A stretch of 64,000 nt of DNA from Pseudobdellovibrionaceae bacterium. GTDB lineage: Bacteria; Bdellovibrionota; Bdellovibrionia; Bdellovibrionales; Bdellovibrionaceae. The notes under the pieces are model-generated. The model did no database searches. It saw nothing but the letters and a program-made list of their open reading frames with translations, and had not been told where the DNA came from. The stretch spans positions 1 to 64,000 of the forward strand of contig JAEUWH010000047.1 of NCBI GenBank assembly GCA_016785955.1. Reading direction: 5' to 3'. Shown here piece by piece: positions 1 to 10,718 of this stretch. The position numbers and the translations under genes were made by a program. Every line of letters starts with the position of its first letter. Position 1 is the first letter of the stretch.

Positions 1-140
1 AAATGGGAGCACTCAACAAGATGGCCAAATTAAAGTATGGGTAGAGTTGGGATGAGTTGCGAAACAGTCAGATTGCGGATGTGAAATCTAGCATGCGAAT
101 CTGCTTACTTCAGCAAACGCACCATCAAATGGCGCAGTTG

Positions 141-557
141 CTATATTTCAGGTCTATATTTATTGTGAGCCTGTTTTATTAATTCTTGGATTTCCTCAAC
201 AGTTTTGGCTTTAAGAGCCGCATCTTTTTTTACGACCGCTGATTTAAGTACATCCATTTTCTCAATGATGTCATCAAAAGCTTTGCTTATATCGCCATCG
301 TTAGGAGTTTGCGGAATCATTTTTTCTTTAAACAGAACTTCGTAATAAGCCTTAGCGGCCCCTTTACAGGCCGTTAAGTTTGATTTTAGTATTTCGATTT
401 CTTGCAGATCGTCGGCGCATTTATCTATGAGAGTGCTTTTACCAGAAACGCACTTAAAACTGCGTTTCATCTGCTTCATAGATTTTTGCATATCAAATCC
501 GGCCGCAACGATGACGAAGGTGAAAAATATGAAAAAATAACCTAACTTTTTGGCCAT
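141..557 (-). CDS. Cytochrome b562-like periplasmic protein
   Basis: This 138-residue protein has an N-terminal signal peptide (hydrophobic residues about 5-20) and a helical, lysine-rich mature part. It resembles the cytochrome b562 family: a methionine-rich first helix just after the signal peptide (M23, M27, M30) and a last helix ending in QAHNKYRPEI, which parallels the C-terminal His helix of E. coli CybC. Cytochrome b562 binds b-type heme through one Met near the N-terminus and one His near the C-terminus, and both are available here. Unlike CybC it has three cysteines in the middle (KCVSG, DKCADD, ACKGA), possibly a disulfide. A good Shine-Dalgarno sequence (GAGAGG) precedes the ATG. 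It may carry electrons in the periplasm; the alternative complex III operon lies 1.3 kb away on the other strand. The family call rests on motif and length only. Confidence 0.6.
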   Translation of the reverse strand: MAKKLGYFFIFFTFVIVAAGFDMQKSMKQMKRSFKCVSGKSTLIDKCADDLQEIEILKSNLTACKGAAKAYYEVLFKEKMIPQTPNDGDISKAFDDIIEKMDVLKSAVVKKDAALKAKTVEEIQELIKQAHNKYRPEI

Positions 558-1010
558 AAAACACCTCTCTAGATAAAGTCCATGGGGTTAATTGCAGTGT
601 GTATTTGCGAAGTATGTTCCATGGTCTATCCGTGTTTAATCCGATTTGTCGTGGCAAAGACTGTTCAGAAAGTTTACAAAGTGAAAATGCTACATGGAGT
701 GTGCGGCGCTGAGCATGGGGCCAGTTCACTGTCGATGGTTTCTTGAATTGCGATTCTGATATGAAATCCAGTTTAATAAATCACAATGTGTTCAATTGCT
801 AAAAAAAATGTTTCCAGCATTTAGCAAGAAACTATTTTTTAGAGCCATAGTAGAATCGGACGGAATCAATCGGCATGGCTGTTTACGTGCGCCAATTAAA
901 ATAGCATGGTCGGACGCGCAGTGCTTGGATATTTCCTCGCTGGTTGATTTGGGGTTAGGTCTGAAATATCGAACCGCTGCAAATCCTGGTCGATTTTTTC
1001 TGATTATGAG
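558..1010. other. Intergenic region without a convincing gene
   Basis: This stretch separates the start of the cytochrome b562-like gene from the decayed Cys-repeat gene. It must hold the minus-strand promoter of the cytochrome gene, but I could not identify a clear one. The part from about 800 to 1010 is open on the plus strand (start at 796), but that reading is antisense to the Cys-repeat remnant and looks like a shadow. On the minus strand, short Cys-containing readings continue here in another frame and may be further remnants of the same repeat gene. Confidence 0.4.
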
Positions 1011-1545
1011 TCAAAATAAAAAACTAGTTGCGAAGGGCGCTCGCTCGCAGAGATACGCGTGGTTCGCCGCGACGAATGTTTTAGGTATTGCCGATGTTGA
1101 AAATGCATCGGCAGGGGAGCTGAAGACCATTTTGCAAGAAATCAGTTTTGCGAATGGCTTAGTCCTGCAGGCGATCGTTTTGGAGTTATGGGTTTTTAAT
1201 TTGGCAAATGCGTTTGGCTACATAGGGATCGAAATTGCGGTTGATCACCTGCAAGATGCATTGAGTCTGTCGCGGGGTTGCGTTCAGGCATGTTTCGCGG
1301 GCCATTTCTAAAGAATGATATTTTTCTAAAATGGACAGAGAGCATGTCCATTGAGTGGGTTGAACGACTTGACAAAATTCGTTGTATTTAGTGCCCGAGT
1401 ATCCTTTTCGAGAGATCTCGTGACGACAGGTGGTCCAGTCTTGCGAGTTTTGGTTAAGGGCAAAGGTCGGCCGCGAGTCTAAATAAATAGATAGACTGAG
1501 GAGTGTACACAATAGTGATAAAGCGATGTTGTTAAGCTGCCCCAA
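1011..1545 (-). pseudogene. Decayed secreted Cys-repeat protein gene
   Basis: The intact 5' part (1186-1545, TTG start preceded by GGGG) encodes a 119-residue secreted protein: a signal peptide, then repeats with strict spacing. Cysteines follow C-x17-C-x9-C-x17-C-x9-C-x17-C, so the unit is 28 residues. The frame stops at 1186 just after the third unit (ending RICQIKNP). In another minus-strand frame (about 1175 down to a TGA at 1011) the pattern resumes: a half unit ending PFAKLISC, then a 17-residue spacer ending in AYLC whose first Cys has become Phe. The distance between the two parts is about five residues shorter than the repeat predicts, so a small frameshifting deletion fits better than a one-base error. 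I do not know the function; such secreted Cys-repeat proteins are, as far as I recall, frequent in Bdellovibrio relatives. Confidence 0.55.
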
Positions 1546-1905
1546 TTAATGACCCCAAGTTTTCAACTTAGACCTCAAGACGAGATTTAAGTTGGAACAC
1601 ATGTAGCATGACTATGTAGGGCCCTAAACTGTTCAGGGATTAGCCAAGTAGTCTTTTCAAAAAAAGAGGGCGGCTTGAGATTTAGTCAGTGATTTCTGGT
1701 TTAAGTCCGGATCATATGCGTGAATGGCTAGCACCTGATTTTTGAGATGAATTCTTGTTGCTTGTTTTGTAAGCACCTCTGTCATTAAATTCAAAAATTT
1801 CAATTGGTTTTCAAAAAGAATCTTGCCAAAGTGAATCTTACGTATTTTAAATAGACCATTAACAATTTTTTTTATTTATAAACTAAAAAAATTTTAGGAT
1901 CACTC
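1546..1905. promoter_or_regulatory. Divergent intergenic region upstream of the alternative complex III operon
   Basis: No gene is visible in these 360 bases. The region should carry the promoter of actA. The last 100 bases are very AT-rich (T8 at 1866-1873 and A7 close to the start). Weak hairpins are CAACTTA/TAAGTTG (1564-1570 with 1588-1594) and CCCT/AGGG near 1621-1639. A possible but poor promoter is TTGCCA at 1823-1828 followed by an AT-rich -10 near 1843-1851. An AGGA ribosome binding site lies about 8 bases before the actA ATG. Confidence 0.35.
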
Positions 1906-2481
1906 ATGTCTATAATTTTCAAAAAGAGGGAAGTGAAAGAAACTCGAGGTTTGCTTCAGAGACTGGTTTCTTTTTGCTTTTTAGGTTCTATCGTTGGCTT
2001 AGCATCTATAATGATGATGGGCTGTAAGTTTCAACCGGGCTGGGGTTACAACAAAGGGCATGCGCCCGAGCAACCGATTCCCTACTCTCATGAACTTCAT
2101 GTTGGTAAGCTGGGAATGCAGTGTCAATATTGCCATAACCAAGTTGAGCGGTCTAAGCACTCTAATGTTCCGACTCTGCAAACATGTATGAACTGTCATA
2201 TTCAAGTTAAAACAGATTCGCCACATATTCAAAAAATGCGTGAAGCTTATGACGCCGGTAACTCGATTGAGTGGACACGTGTGCATATGTTGCCAGATCA
2301 TGTGATGTTCAATCACTCGGCTCACGTATCAAAAGGTGTTAATTGTCAAACTTGCCACGGGCCGGTCGAGACGATGGAAAAAGTATATCAGCATGCCGAT
2401 TTATCTATGGGCTGGTGTATTAACTGTCATCGCCAAGAAGAAAATAAAGCGCCCCTTAACTGCACTACGTGTCACCATTAA
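1906..2481 (+). CDS. actA: Alternative complex III subunit ActA, pentaheme cytochrome c
   Basis: This 191-residue protein has one N-terminal hydrophobic segment (about residues 22-40) and five CxxCH c-type heme motifs: CQYCH, CMNCH, CQTCH, CINCH and a C-terminal CTTCH directly before the stop. In alternative complex III, ActA is the membrane-anchored multiheme subunit that passes electrons from the quinol-oxidising core to the terminal acceptor. The hydrophobic segment ends in MMMGC, so it may be anchored as a lipoprotein instead of by an uncleaved helix. It is the first gene of the operon, 14 bases before actB. Extra His residues outside the CxxCH motifs could serve as distal heme ligands. 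Confidence 0.92.
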   Translation: MSIIFKKREVKETRGLLQRLVSFCFLGSIVGLASIMMMGCKFQPGWGYNKGHAPEQPIPYSHELHVGKLGMQCQYCHNQVERSKHSNVPTLQTCMNCHIQVKTDSPHIQKMREAYDAGNSIEWTRVHMLPDHVMFNHSAHVSKGVNCQTCHGPVETMEKVYQHADLSMGWCINCHRQEENKAPLNCTTCHH

Positions 2482-2495
2482 TTCTGAGGTAATCG

Positions 2496-5400
2496 ATGTC
2501 TGAATTTCATGACCATAATCACGATCACGATGAGAACTTAGAGGCTAAAAAAGCTGCGCGCCCAAAAATCGAGCACAATAATAACTATTGGTTAAGCATT
2601 GACCAATATATGCAAGATCCAGAATTCCAAAAAACTGTGGATGCGGAATTTATGTCTTCGCCTTTGCGTGAAGAAGAAGAAAAGAATCCATGGGCTCGTC
2701 GAGAATTTTTGAAGTTGATGGGTGCTTCGTTGGCTCTGTCAACAGCCAGCTGTATCCGTCGTCCTGTGCAAAAAATTGTTCCTTATAATAAGCAACCGGA
2801 AGAAATCACGTTTGGCGTTCCAAATTATTATACGTCTACTTACTTCGATGGCCAGGAAAGTATTGGTGTTTTAGTAAAAACTCGTGAAGGTCGTCCGATA
2901 AAGTTAGAAAGTCTTGTGAATGCTCCTTTGAATGAAGGCGGCACGAATGTTCGCTCTCAGGCTCACGTTCTTTCATTGTATGATCCAGATCGTTTGACGG
3001 CGCCTAAGAAGAATATTTTCAATGAGAAGCGTACAAACAAAGATACAATCTCAATTACCTGGGAAAATACGGACGCTGCGATTGTGGAAGAATTGAAAAA
3101 AGGTGGGGTGTATTTCCTAACGGGAAATATCGTGTCTCCGTCTTCGCAAGCGGTTGTTAAGGATTTTGCAGAGGGCTTTAAGGCGACTCACGTGGCGTGG
3201 GAAGTTTTAGCAAACGAAGATATCCGAAAGGGACAGCTCGCGTCCTATAAAACAGATGTTTTGCCATTCTATCGATTTGATAAGGCAAAGATGGTAGTTT
3301 CGATTGATGCGGATTTCTTGGGGACATGGGTGGCGCCGACGGTGTTCACTAAGCAGTACTCTAAGACCCGTAAAGATTTTTCGAATATGTCCCGTGTAGT
3401 GGCCTTTGATTCGAACTATTCATTGACCGGGGCGAATGCGGACATTCGTGTGCGTATCAAGCCATCTCAACAACTGAAAGTGGCTGTGGCTATTGCTCAA
3501 GAATTAGTAGTGAATCAAGGTCGTTCATCTTATGCCCAAAATGGCGAGGTGAAATCATGGTTGAGTTCATTCGGTAAAGCGGCCGATGGTTTAAATATGG
3601 AGCCGGCTTTAGTTAAAGAGATTGCCAAAGATCTTTGGGATAATCGCGGTGAGAGTTTAATCGTTGCTGGTGGTTTGAAAGCGCAGACGGAAACAGCGCA
3701 TGCATTGCACGTCGTGGTTAACTTTTTGAACTCTGTTCTCGAGAATGACGGCAAAACAATCCAATACAAAAAATCAATGAAATCATCGGCGACTCATTCA
3801 GGTATGGTTGCGTTGTTGGATGCGATGAAAGAGAAAAAGGTAAAGACGCTTGTGATTCACACGGTGAATCCCATGTTCGCATTACCGGCCAAGGCTGAGT
3901 TTAAAGAGCTTTTGAAGAATGTTGAAACGGTTGTCTATATTGGTGATCGCATGAATGAAACAGCTCATTGGGCTCACTATGTTCTTCCTGAGAATCATTC
4001 AATGGAAACATGGAGTGATGCAGAGCTTGTGTCGGGTGTTTATTCGATTCAGCAACCTGCCATTAAGCCAATGTATGATACACAATCTATGGAATTGACT
4101 TTGATGACTTGGTGTTTTCAAGCCAAAGTTGGTCCAAAACGTATTCAAGAATTTGAAACATATTATGATTATTTAAGAAATTTTTGGAAGACAGATGTTT
4201 TTCCAAAAGTTGGTAAAGGCGGAAACTTTGAAAAAAGTTGGCAAGAGCTTTTGCAAACGGGCTCGGTGGGCGATGTAAATAACAGTGCTGACGGCGCTCG
4301 TAGCTTTGCTGTTTCTAGTATGACAGAGCTGAAAAAGCCGGTGGATGCTCAAGGCTGGGAATTGGTATTGTATTCGACAAGTCAATTGGGAGACGGGGCG
4401 GGATCTTCTGCGAATATTGGTTGGCTGCACGAGCTTCCAGATCCTATTACGAAAGTTGTTTGGGATAATTACGCGTCTATTTCGTTGGCTGCAGCAAACA
4501 AACTGAAAGTTAAAAACAACAGTGTGATCGAGATCACGGTTGGCAAAGATAAAATGGAATTGCCGGTTTTAGTTCAGCCGGGACTACAAGATGATGTGAT
4601 TGCTGTCGCTGTTGGCTATGGGCGTACTCACGTGGGTGCGGTTGGTAACGGCGTTGGTAAAAATACATATGAACTGGTGCAAGTGCAAAATGGCCAAATG
4701 GTTTTCGCCGGTGCTAAAGTTGAAGTGAAAGCGACAGGTGCAAAGTACGAGCTGGCACAAACGCAAACGCATCATTCAATGCAAGGTCGTCAAATTGTCG
4801 TCGAAGCGACTTTAAAAGAGTATCAAAATAAAAAAGATCATATTATTCATAAGCACCCAATTTGGTCTGTCTGGTCTGGTCATCAGTACAATGGTCACAA
4901 ATGGGGTATGGCGATTGATTTGAATTCATGCACAGGTTGTTCGGCGTGTATGACGGCATGCCAATCTGAAAACAATATTGCCGTGGTTGGTAAGAAATAC
5001 GTGATGCAAGGTCGTGAAATGCATTGGATTCGTATCGATCGATATTACACGGGAACGCCAGAAGATGCTTCGGCAGTGTTTCAGCCAGTTATGTGTCAGC
5101 ATTGTGATAATGCTCCATGTGAAACGGTATGTCCGGTTCTAGCGACAGTTCACTCGAGTGAAGGGTTAAACGAAATGGTTTATAATCGTTGCGTAGGAAC
5201 TCGGTACTGTTCGAATAACTGTCCTTATAAAGTACGTCGTTTTAATTGGTTTAACTATACGAAGAAAATTCCAGCGCCAACAAACATGGCATTTAATCCA
5301 GACGTAACCGTTCGCGTGCGTGGGGTTATGGAGAAATGTACGTTTTGTGTCCAAAGAATCAAAGAAGGTAAAAATAAAGCGAAACTTGAAAATCGTCCGC

Positions 5401-5632
5401 TTCAAGATGGTGAGATCAAAACAGCATGTCAAACATCATGTCCGACGAATGCGATTACATTTGGCGATGTGAATGATCCGAACTCACAAGTGGCTAAATT
5501 ATTTAAGGCCGATCGCTCTTATGCGCTGCTTGAAGAGTGGCATGCGGCTCCGGCGGTTCGCTACATGGCTAAAATTAAAAATAACGGTAAAGAGCAAATT
5601 GCGTCTGCGTCCGCACATGAAGGTGGTCACTA

Positions 5633-5633
<1 letters not shown>
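2496..5633 (+). CDS. actB: Alternative complex III subunit ActB, molybdopterin oxidoreductase-like iron-sulfur protein
   Basis: This 1045-residue protein is a fusion typical of ActB. After a His-rich N-terminus, a twin-arginine-like motif ([11 protein letters not shown], about residues 68-78) precedes a Cys at the end of the hydrophobic stretch. A long domain related to molybdopterin oxidoreductases follows (to about residue 760); in this family it binds no molybdenum cofactor. The C-terminal ferredoxin-like domain starts at C812 ([11 protein letters not shown]), followed by CQHC..CETVCP, a Cys group around CSNNCP, and [13 protein letters not shown], enough for four iron-sulfur clusters. It forms the electron wire of the quinol oxidoreductase. 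Its stop overlaps the actC start by one base (TAATG), which suggests coupled translation. Confidence 0.95.
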
Positions 5634-7008
<1,375 letters not shown>

Positions 7009-7009
<1 letters not shown>

Positions 7010-7533
7010 TGGCTAAATTGATGCCAGGCCTAGCTGCAATTTTTACTGATGAACATCAGGTGCTTGAGGCAGCTCGTAAATCTCGAGATTTGGGCATGAC
7101 CAAGTTTGAAGCGATTTCTCCTTATCCGATTCATGGTATGGAGGACGCATGTGGAATCAAACGCTCGTCGATTCCCTATGTTGCGTTTGTGGCTGGAATG
7201 ACAGGCTTATTGGGAGCATTGGCTTTAGTTTGGTATACATCTGTTTATGATTGGCCAATTAATGTGGGTGGTAAACCTCCGTTCTCATTGCCGGCCTTTA
7301 TTCCTATTATGTTTGAATTGACTGTGTTGTTTGCGGCGTTGAGTTCCGTTGGGGCGTTGTTTTATCATTGTGGAATTCCACGTGTTGACCCTCCAACAAT
7401 TGACCCCGATTTAACATGTCACAAATTTGCGATTTTTGTTCCTGAGAATGAATCCGGTTACGAAGCCAAAAAACTAGAGACTTTCTATAAGTCCTTAGGT
7501 GCTGAGTCTGTTAAGAAAGTTGAGGCGTACTAA
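7009..7533 (+). CDS. actD: Alternative complex III subunit ActD (DUF3341)
   Basis: This 174-residue protein matches the ActD (DUF3341) pattern: a soluble N-terminal ferredoxin-like part (conserved YPIHGM near residue 40), two transmembrane helices (about residues 60-78 and 96-120) and a conserved tail with HCGIPRVDPPTIDPD. In known complexes ActD is a small membrane subunit packed against ActC and has no redox cofactor. It starts inside the actC stop (TAATG) with GGAGG just upstream, and ends one base before the actE start. Confidence 0.92.
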
Positions 7534-7534
7534 G

Positions 7535-8104
7535 ATGAAAGCAATTTTATTTCAGTCAGCATTAGTCATTACAGCGGTGAGTTTCTTATCAGCGTGTCAT
7601 ATAGATAAAAGCCAACCAAATTTTGAATTGATTCAAGATATGATGGAGTCTCCGGCGATTAAACCTCAAGAGGCTGACCCATCGACGCCAAATCATATTA
7701 GTGGTCGCGAGCCTGTCAAGGGTACGGCTCCGGTTGGCTTTAACGTAGAGCCTTTGGACGATTTAAGCGTTGCTGAAAAGGAAATGAAAAATCCTTTGGC
7801 TGGCGATATGTCCAAAGATGTTTTATTGACGGGTCAAAAATACTATCAAGTACACTGTGCTCTTTGCCATGGTTCAAAGGGCGAAGGTGGTGTGGCGGCT
7901 AAGAGTTTGATTGCTGAACAAATGGCATTAAAGCCACCTCAGATTACGAATGAAAAAGTTTCTGGTTGGTCCGATGTGCATTTATATTATGTAATTTCTC
8001 GAGGCCAAGGTTTGATGGGTCCGTATGCGAATCATGTCCCTCAAAAGTATCGCTGGCAGTTAGTTAACTATATTAGACATTTACAAAAAACTCATAAGAA
8101 TTAG
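7535..8104 (+). CDS. actE: Alternative complex III subunit ActE, monoheme cytochrome c lipoprotein
   Basis: Starting at the ATG at 7535, directly behind the actD stop, the product is 189 residues with a lipoprotein signal peptide (lipobox FLSAC, Cys about residue 21) and one c-type heme motif CALCHG. A Met-containing segment near the C-terminus (GQGLMGPY) should supply the sixth heme ligand. ActE is the peripheral monoheme cytochrome that receives electrons from ActA. An in-frame upstream start at 7499 inside actD would spoil the lipoprotein signal, so I chose 7535. Confidence 0.92.
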   Translation: MKAILFQSALVITAVSFLSACHIDKSQPNFELIQDMMESPAIKPQEADPSTPNHISGREPVKGTAPVGFNVEPLDDLSVAEKEMKNPLAGDMSKDVLLTGQKYYQVHCALCHGSKGEGGVAAKSLIAEQMALKPPQITNEKVSGWSDVHLYYVISRGQGLMGPYANHVPQKYRWQLVNYIRHLQKTHKN

Positions 8105-8112
8105 GAATATTT

Positions 8113-9312
8113 ATGGCGAGTCATTCAACTCATGAATTGCAAGTAAAACCGTTCGAACCCTCTAGTTTGTTTAAGGTTGTGATTTTAGCTTTGATAGCCG
8201 TGGGAGTACTTTCGTTCGGCTTAGGACTATGGCTGAGTGAAGAGAGAACCTGGACCAGTTACTTGGTTTCGTTTTTCTACTTTTCGTGTTTAGGGTTAGG
8301 TGGGTTGTTCTTCGCAGCGATTCAGCACGTAGTTAAAGCGGGGTGGTCAAGTTCTGTCCGTCGGTACGCCGAGGCTATGACATCATTTATTCCGTTCATC
8401 CTTTTTGGCGGTTTGATTTTGTTGTTAGGAGCAAAGACTTTATTTCCTTGGACACATGAAGATGTGATTAACTCTTCCAGTTTAATCAAGGCTAAAACGG
8501 CTTACTTGAATATTCCATTCATGGCGACACGGATTGTGATTTGTGCTTTAGGATGGTTTGCATTTAAGTGGTTTATTGTCGGTAATTCGATAAACCAAGA
8601 TCAATCAGGGGATCACAATTTGACTCTGAAAAATGTCAGTTTGTCGATTGCATTTATTGCGTTCTTTGCTTTGTCGTTTTCATTTTTCAGCGTGGATTTG
8701 TTGATGTCATTGTTGCCCACTTGGTATTCTACAATTTTTGGAGTTTACTGTTTCGCAGGTTTATTTCAGTCAACATTTGCGGTATTGGCCTTGATGATTA
8801 TCTTTATTCGTCGGGCTGGTTTAGTGAAAGGCTATGTAACTGTCGAGCATCAGCATGATATCGTAAAGTTTATGAAAGGCTTTACTGTATTCTGGGCTTA
8901 TATTGCATTTTCTCAATTTATGTTGATTTGGTACGCGAATATTCCTGAAGAGACGGAGTATTATATTATGCGTTCACAGAATGGCTGGTTGGCTATTTCT
9001 TTCTTGTTGTTGATTTTTCGTTTTATCGTGCCATTTTTGGCTTTATTGCCACGTGGACTTAAGCGGAATGACAACCATGTGATTGCTGTTTCAGTCTTGA
9101 TTCTGGTAATGCAATATCTAGATATTTATTGGATGGTGTATCCTAACTATAATGATGGTATGATTAAGTTTGGTTTACAAGAGATCGGAATTTTTATGGG
9201 TTTCTTGGGATTGTTCTTATTGGGCATTACTTTGTTTTTTAAAAAATATTCACTTGTTGCTTTGAAAGATCCTCGTCTTCATGAGGCTATTAATCATCAT
9301 GTGACCTACTAG
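8113..9312 (+). CDS. actF: Alternative complex III subunit ActF, polytopic membrane protein
   Basis: This 399-residue protein has about ten predicted membrane helices and is the last gene of the operon, 8 bases after actE. ActF is a structural relative of ActC (NrfD-like) that lacks a quinol site and is proposed to take part in proton translocation. The conserved stretch around YVTVEHQHDIVKFM and the following WAYIAFSQFMLIWYANIPEE is typical of the family. A strong intrinsic terminator follows 46 bases after the stop. The terminal oxidase genes that often follow ActF are absent, so the oxidase partner must be encoded elsewhere. Confidence 0.92.
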   Translation: MASHSTHELQVKPFEPSSLFKVVILALIAVGVLSFGLGLWLSEERTWTSYLVSFFYFSCLGLGGLFFAAIQHVVKAGWSSSVRRYAEAMTSFIPFILFGGLILLLGAKTLFPWTHEDVINSSSLIKAKTAYLNIPFMATRIVICALGWFAFKWFIVGNSINQDQSGDHNLTLKNVSLSIAFIAFFALSFSFFSVDLLMSLLPTWYSTIFGVYCFAGLFQSTFAVLALMIIFIRRAGLVKGYVTVEHQHDIVKFMKGFTVFWAYIAFSQFMLIWYANIPEETEYYIMRSQNGWLAISFLLLIFRFIVPFLALLPRGLKRNDNHVIAVSVLILVMQYLDIYWMVYPNYNDGMIKFGLQEIGIFMGFLGLFLLGITLFFKKYSLVALKDPRLHEAINHHVTY

Positions 9313-9358
9313 ATTTACAGTTAGTCTAGTTGTTGGGTATAAAATAACTATTAAAATC

Positions 9359-9388
9359 AACGGCACGAATAATGTGCCGTTTTTTTTT
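9359..9388 (+). terminator. Rho-independent terminator of the alternative complex III operon
   Basis: A perfect 8-bp stem, AACGGCAC (9359-9366) with GTGCCGTT (9374-9381), closes a 7-base loop and runs into a T9 tract ending at 9388. It sits 46 bases after the actF stop and before the antiporter gene. Confidence 0.93.
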
Positions 9389-9422
9389 GTGAATGTGTTG
9401 TTGCTATAGAAAAGGAGAGCGC

Positions 9423-10718
9423 GTGGCTATTGAAGCGACATCGAATGATTTAGTGCAAGTAGTAACTCTTTTAACTGCGGCTGTGGTTGCCGTTCCTCTT
9501 TTTAAAAAATTTGGTTTAGGTTCTGTGTTGGGTTATTTGTCAGCTGGCTTAGTCATTGGCCCTTGGGGTTTGAAATTGTTTACGAACCCGAATGCTATCT
9601 TACATGTCGCCGAACTGGGTGTTGTGATGTTCTTGTTTGTTATCGGGCTAGAGATGCGTCCTTTGCATCTCTGGGGAATGCGACGGGATATATTTGGCTT
9701 AGGAACACTTCAGATTCTGGCCTGTACGACTCTTCTTTCACTGATAGGTGTGGCTCTTGGACTATCGCCCCTGTATTCATTTGTTGGATGTATGGGGTTT
9801 GTTTTGACTTCGACCGCTGTGGTTATGCAGCTTCTTAAAGAGCGGGGTGAGTTAGGTTTGCCAAAAGGTCAAAAGATTGTGGCCGTGTTGTTGTTTGAAG
9901 ATTTGTTGATCGTTCCATTGCTTGCGTTGATGGTATTTTTGTCTCCAGAAACTGGCGAAGTGACTGTGTCGTATTGGGCATCCATGGGAATTGCTATTGG
10001 TGCAGTGGGGCTGTTGGTGGCGGCAGGTATTTGGTTATTGAATCCTTTCTTTCGTTTGCTGGCTGCTGCGGGTGCTCGAGAAGTATTGACGGCGGCGGCT
10101 TTGTTGGTGGTTTTGGGGGCCGCGTTGTTGATGCAAATGAGTGGCTTATCCATGGCGATGGGGGCTTTTTTAGCGGGTGTATTATTGGCGGAGTCCTCTT
10201 TTCGGCATCAAATCGAAGCCGATATAGAACCGTTTCGAGGAATTTTACTGGGCTTGTTTTTTATTGGTGTTGGGATGTCATTGGATTTGGGGTTAGTGCT
10301 GGGGAGTTGGCGGAATATTCTTATATTTGTCATGCTTCTTATGGTGGGTAAGGCCGTCAGTATTTACTTGATTGCTCGTGTGACCAAATCTGATCACCAT
10401 GTCGCGATTGAGCGAGCGCTCCTTATGGCTCAGGGTGGTGAATTCGCCTTTGTTCTGTATGCAGCCGCGGCCCACGAAGGTCTAATACCCGCAGAAATTA
10501 ATGCTCAATTTACGGCAATTGTTGTGTTGTCTATGGCATTGACTCCGTTAGTGGTGGTTGTGGCAAAGCCATTTTTAAAAAAATTCGGATGTGTCTACAG
10601 AGGGCGTAGAAGTTCCTCAAAACCTTTCAAGTTGTGCGCTGTTGATTGGCTTTGGTCGTTTTGGTCAAGTCGTCAGTCAACTTTTGCTGGCGAGGAATTT
10701 AGACATCACAATTATTGA
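9423..10718 (+). CDS. Kef/CPA2-type cation:proton antiporter, membrane domain (5' part of a frameshifted gene)
   Basis: The N-terminal membrane domain is of the monovalent cation:proton antiporter-2 family (KefB/KefC type): about 12 hydrophobic segments, the FLFVIGLEMRP motif near residue 67, and the LLFEDLLIVPLL motif near residue 152. I chose the GTG at 9423 because AAGGAG lies 5 bases upstream. The antiporter homology ends at about AKPFLKK (10583); the remaining residues to the stop at 10718 are out-of-frame and not conserved. The expected cytosolic TrkA-N domain follows in the +1 frame. The break is an A7 run at 10577-10583; six As would join both parts. It could be a sequencing error, a real mutation or transcript slippage. 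Likely role: potassium or sodium efflux coupled to proton entry. Confidence 0.85.
   Translation: MAIEATSNDLVQVVTLLTAAVVAVPLFKKFGLGSVLGYLSAGLVIGPWGLKLFTNPNAILHVAELGVVMFLFVIGLEMRPLHLWGMRRDIFGLGTLQILACTTLLSLIGVALGLSPLYSFVGCMGFVLTSTAVVMQLLKERGELGLPKGQKIVAVLLFEDLLIVPLLALMVFLSPETGEVTVSYWASMGIAIGAVGLLVAAGIWLLNPFFRLLAAAGAREVLTAAALLVVLGAALLMQMSGLSMAMGAFLAGVLLAESSFRHQIEADIEPFRGILLGLFFIGVGMSLDLGLVLGSWRNILIFVMLLMVGKAVSIYLIARVTKSDHHVAIERALLMAQGGEFAFVLYAAAAHEGLIPAEINAQFTAIVVLSMALTPLVVVVAKPFLKKFGCVYRGRRSSSKPFKLCAVDWLWSFWSSRQSTFAGEEFRHHNY

Noticed and set aside
796-1311. 171-residue plus-strand open frame
   Set aside because: It is antisense to the Cys-repeat gene and its remnants, has no ribosome binding site, no family resemblance and an unbiased composition.
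9974-10351. Glycine-rich 125-residue plus-strand frame
   Set aside because: Out-of-frame reading of the antiporter membrane domain; glycine comes from GGN codons of the real frame.
10577-10583. Programmed -1 ribosomal frameshift at the A7 run of the antiporter
   Set aside because: The required shift is +1 (or -2), not -1, although the run looks like a -1 slippery site; transcript slippage or a sequence error fits better.
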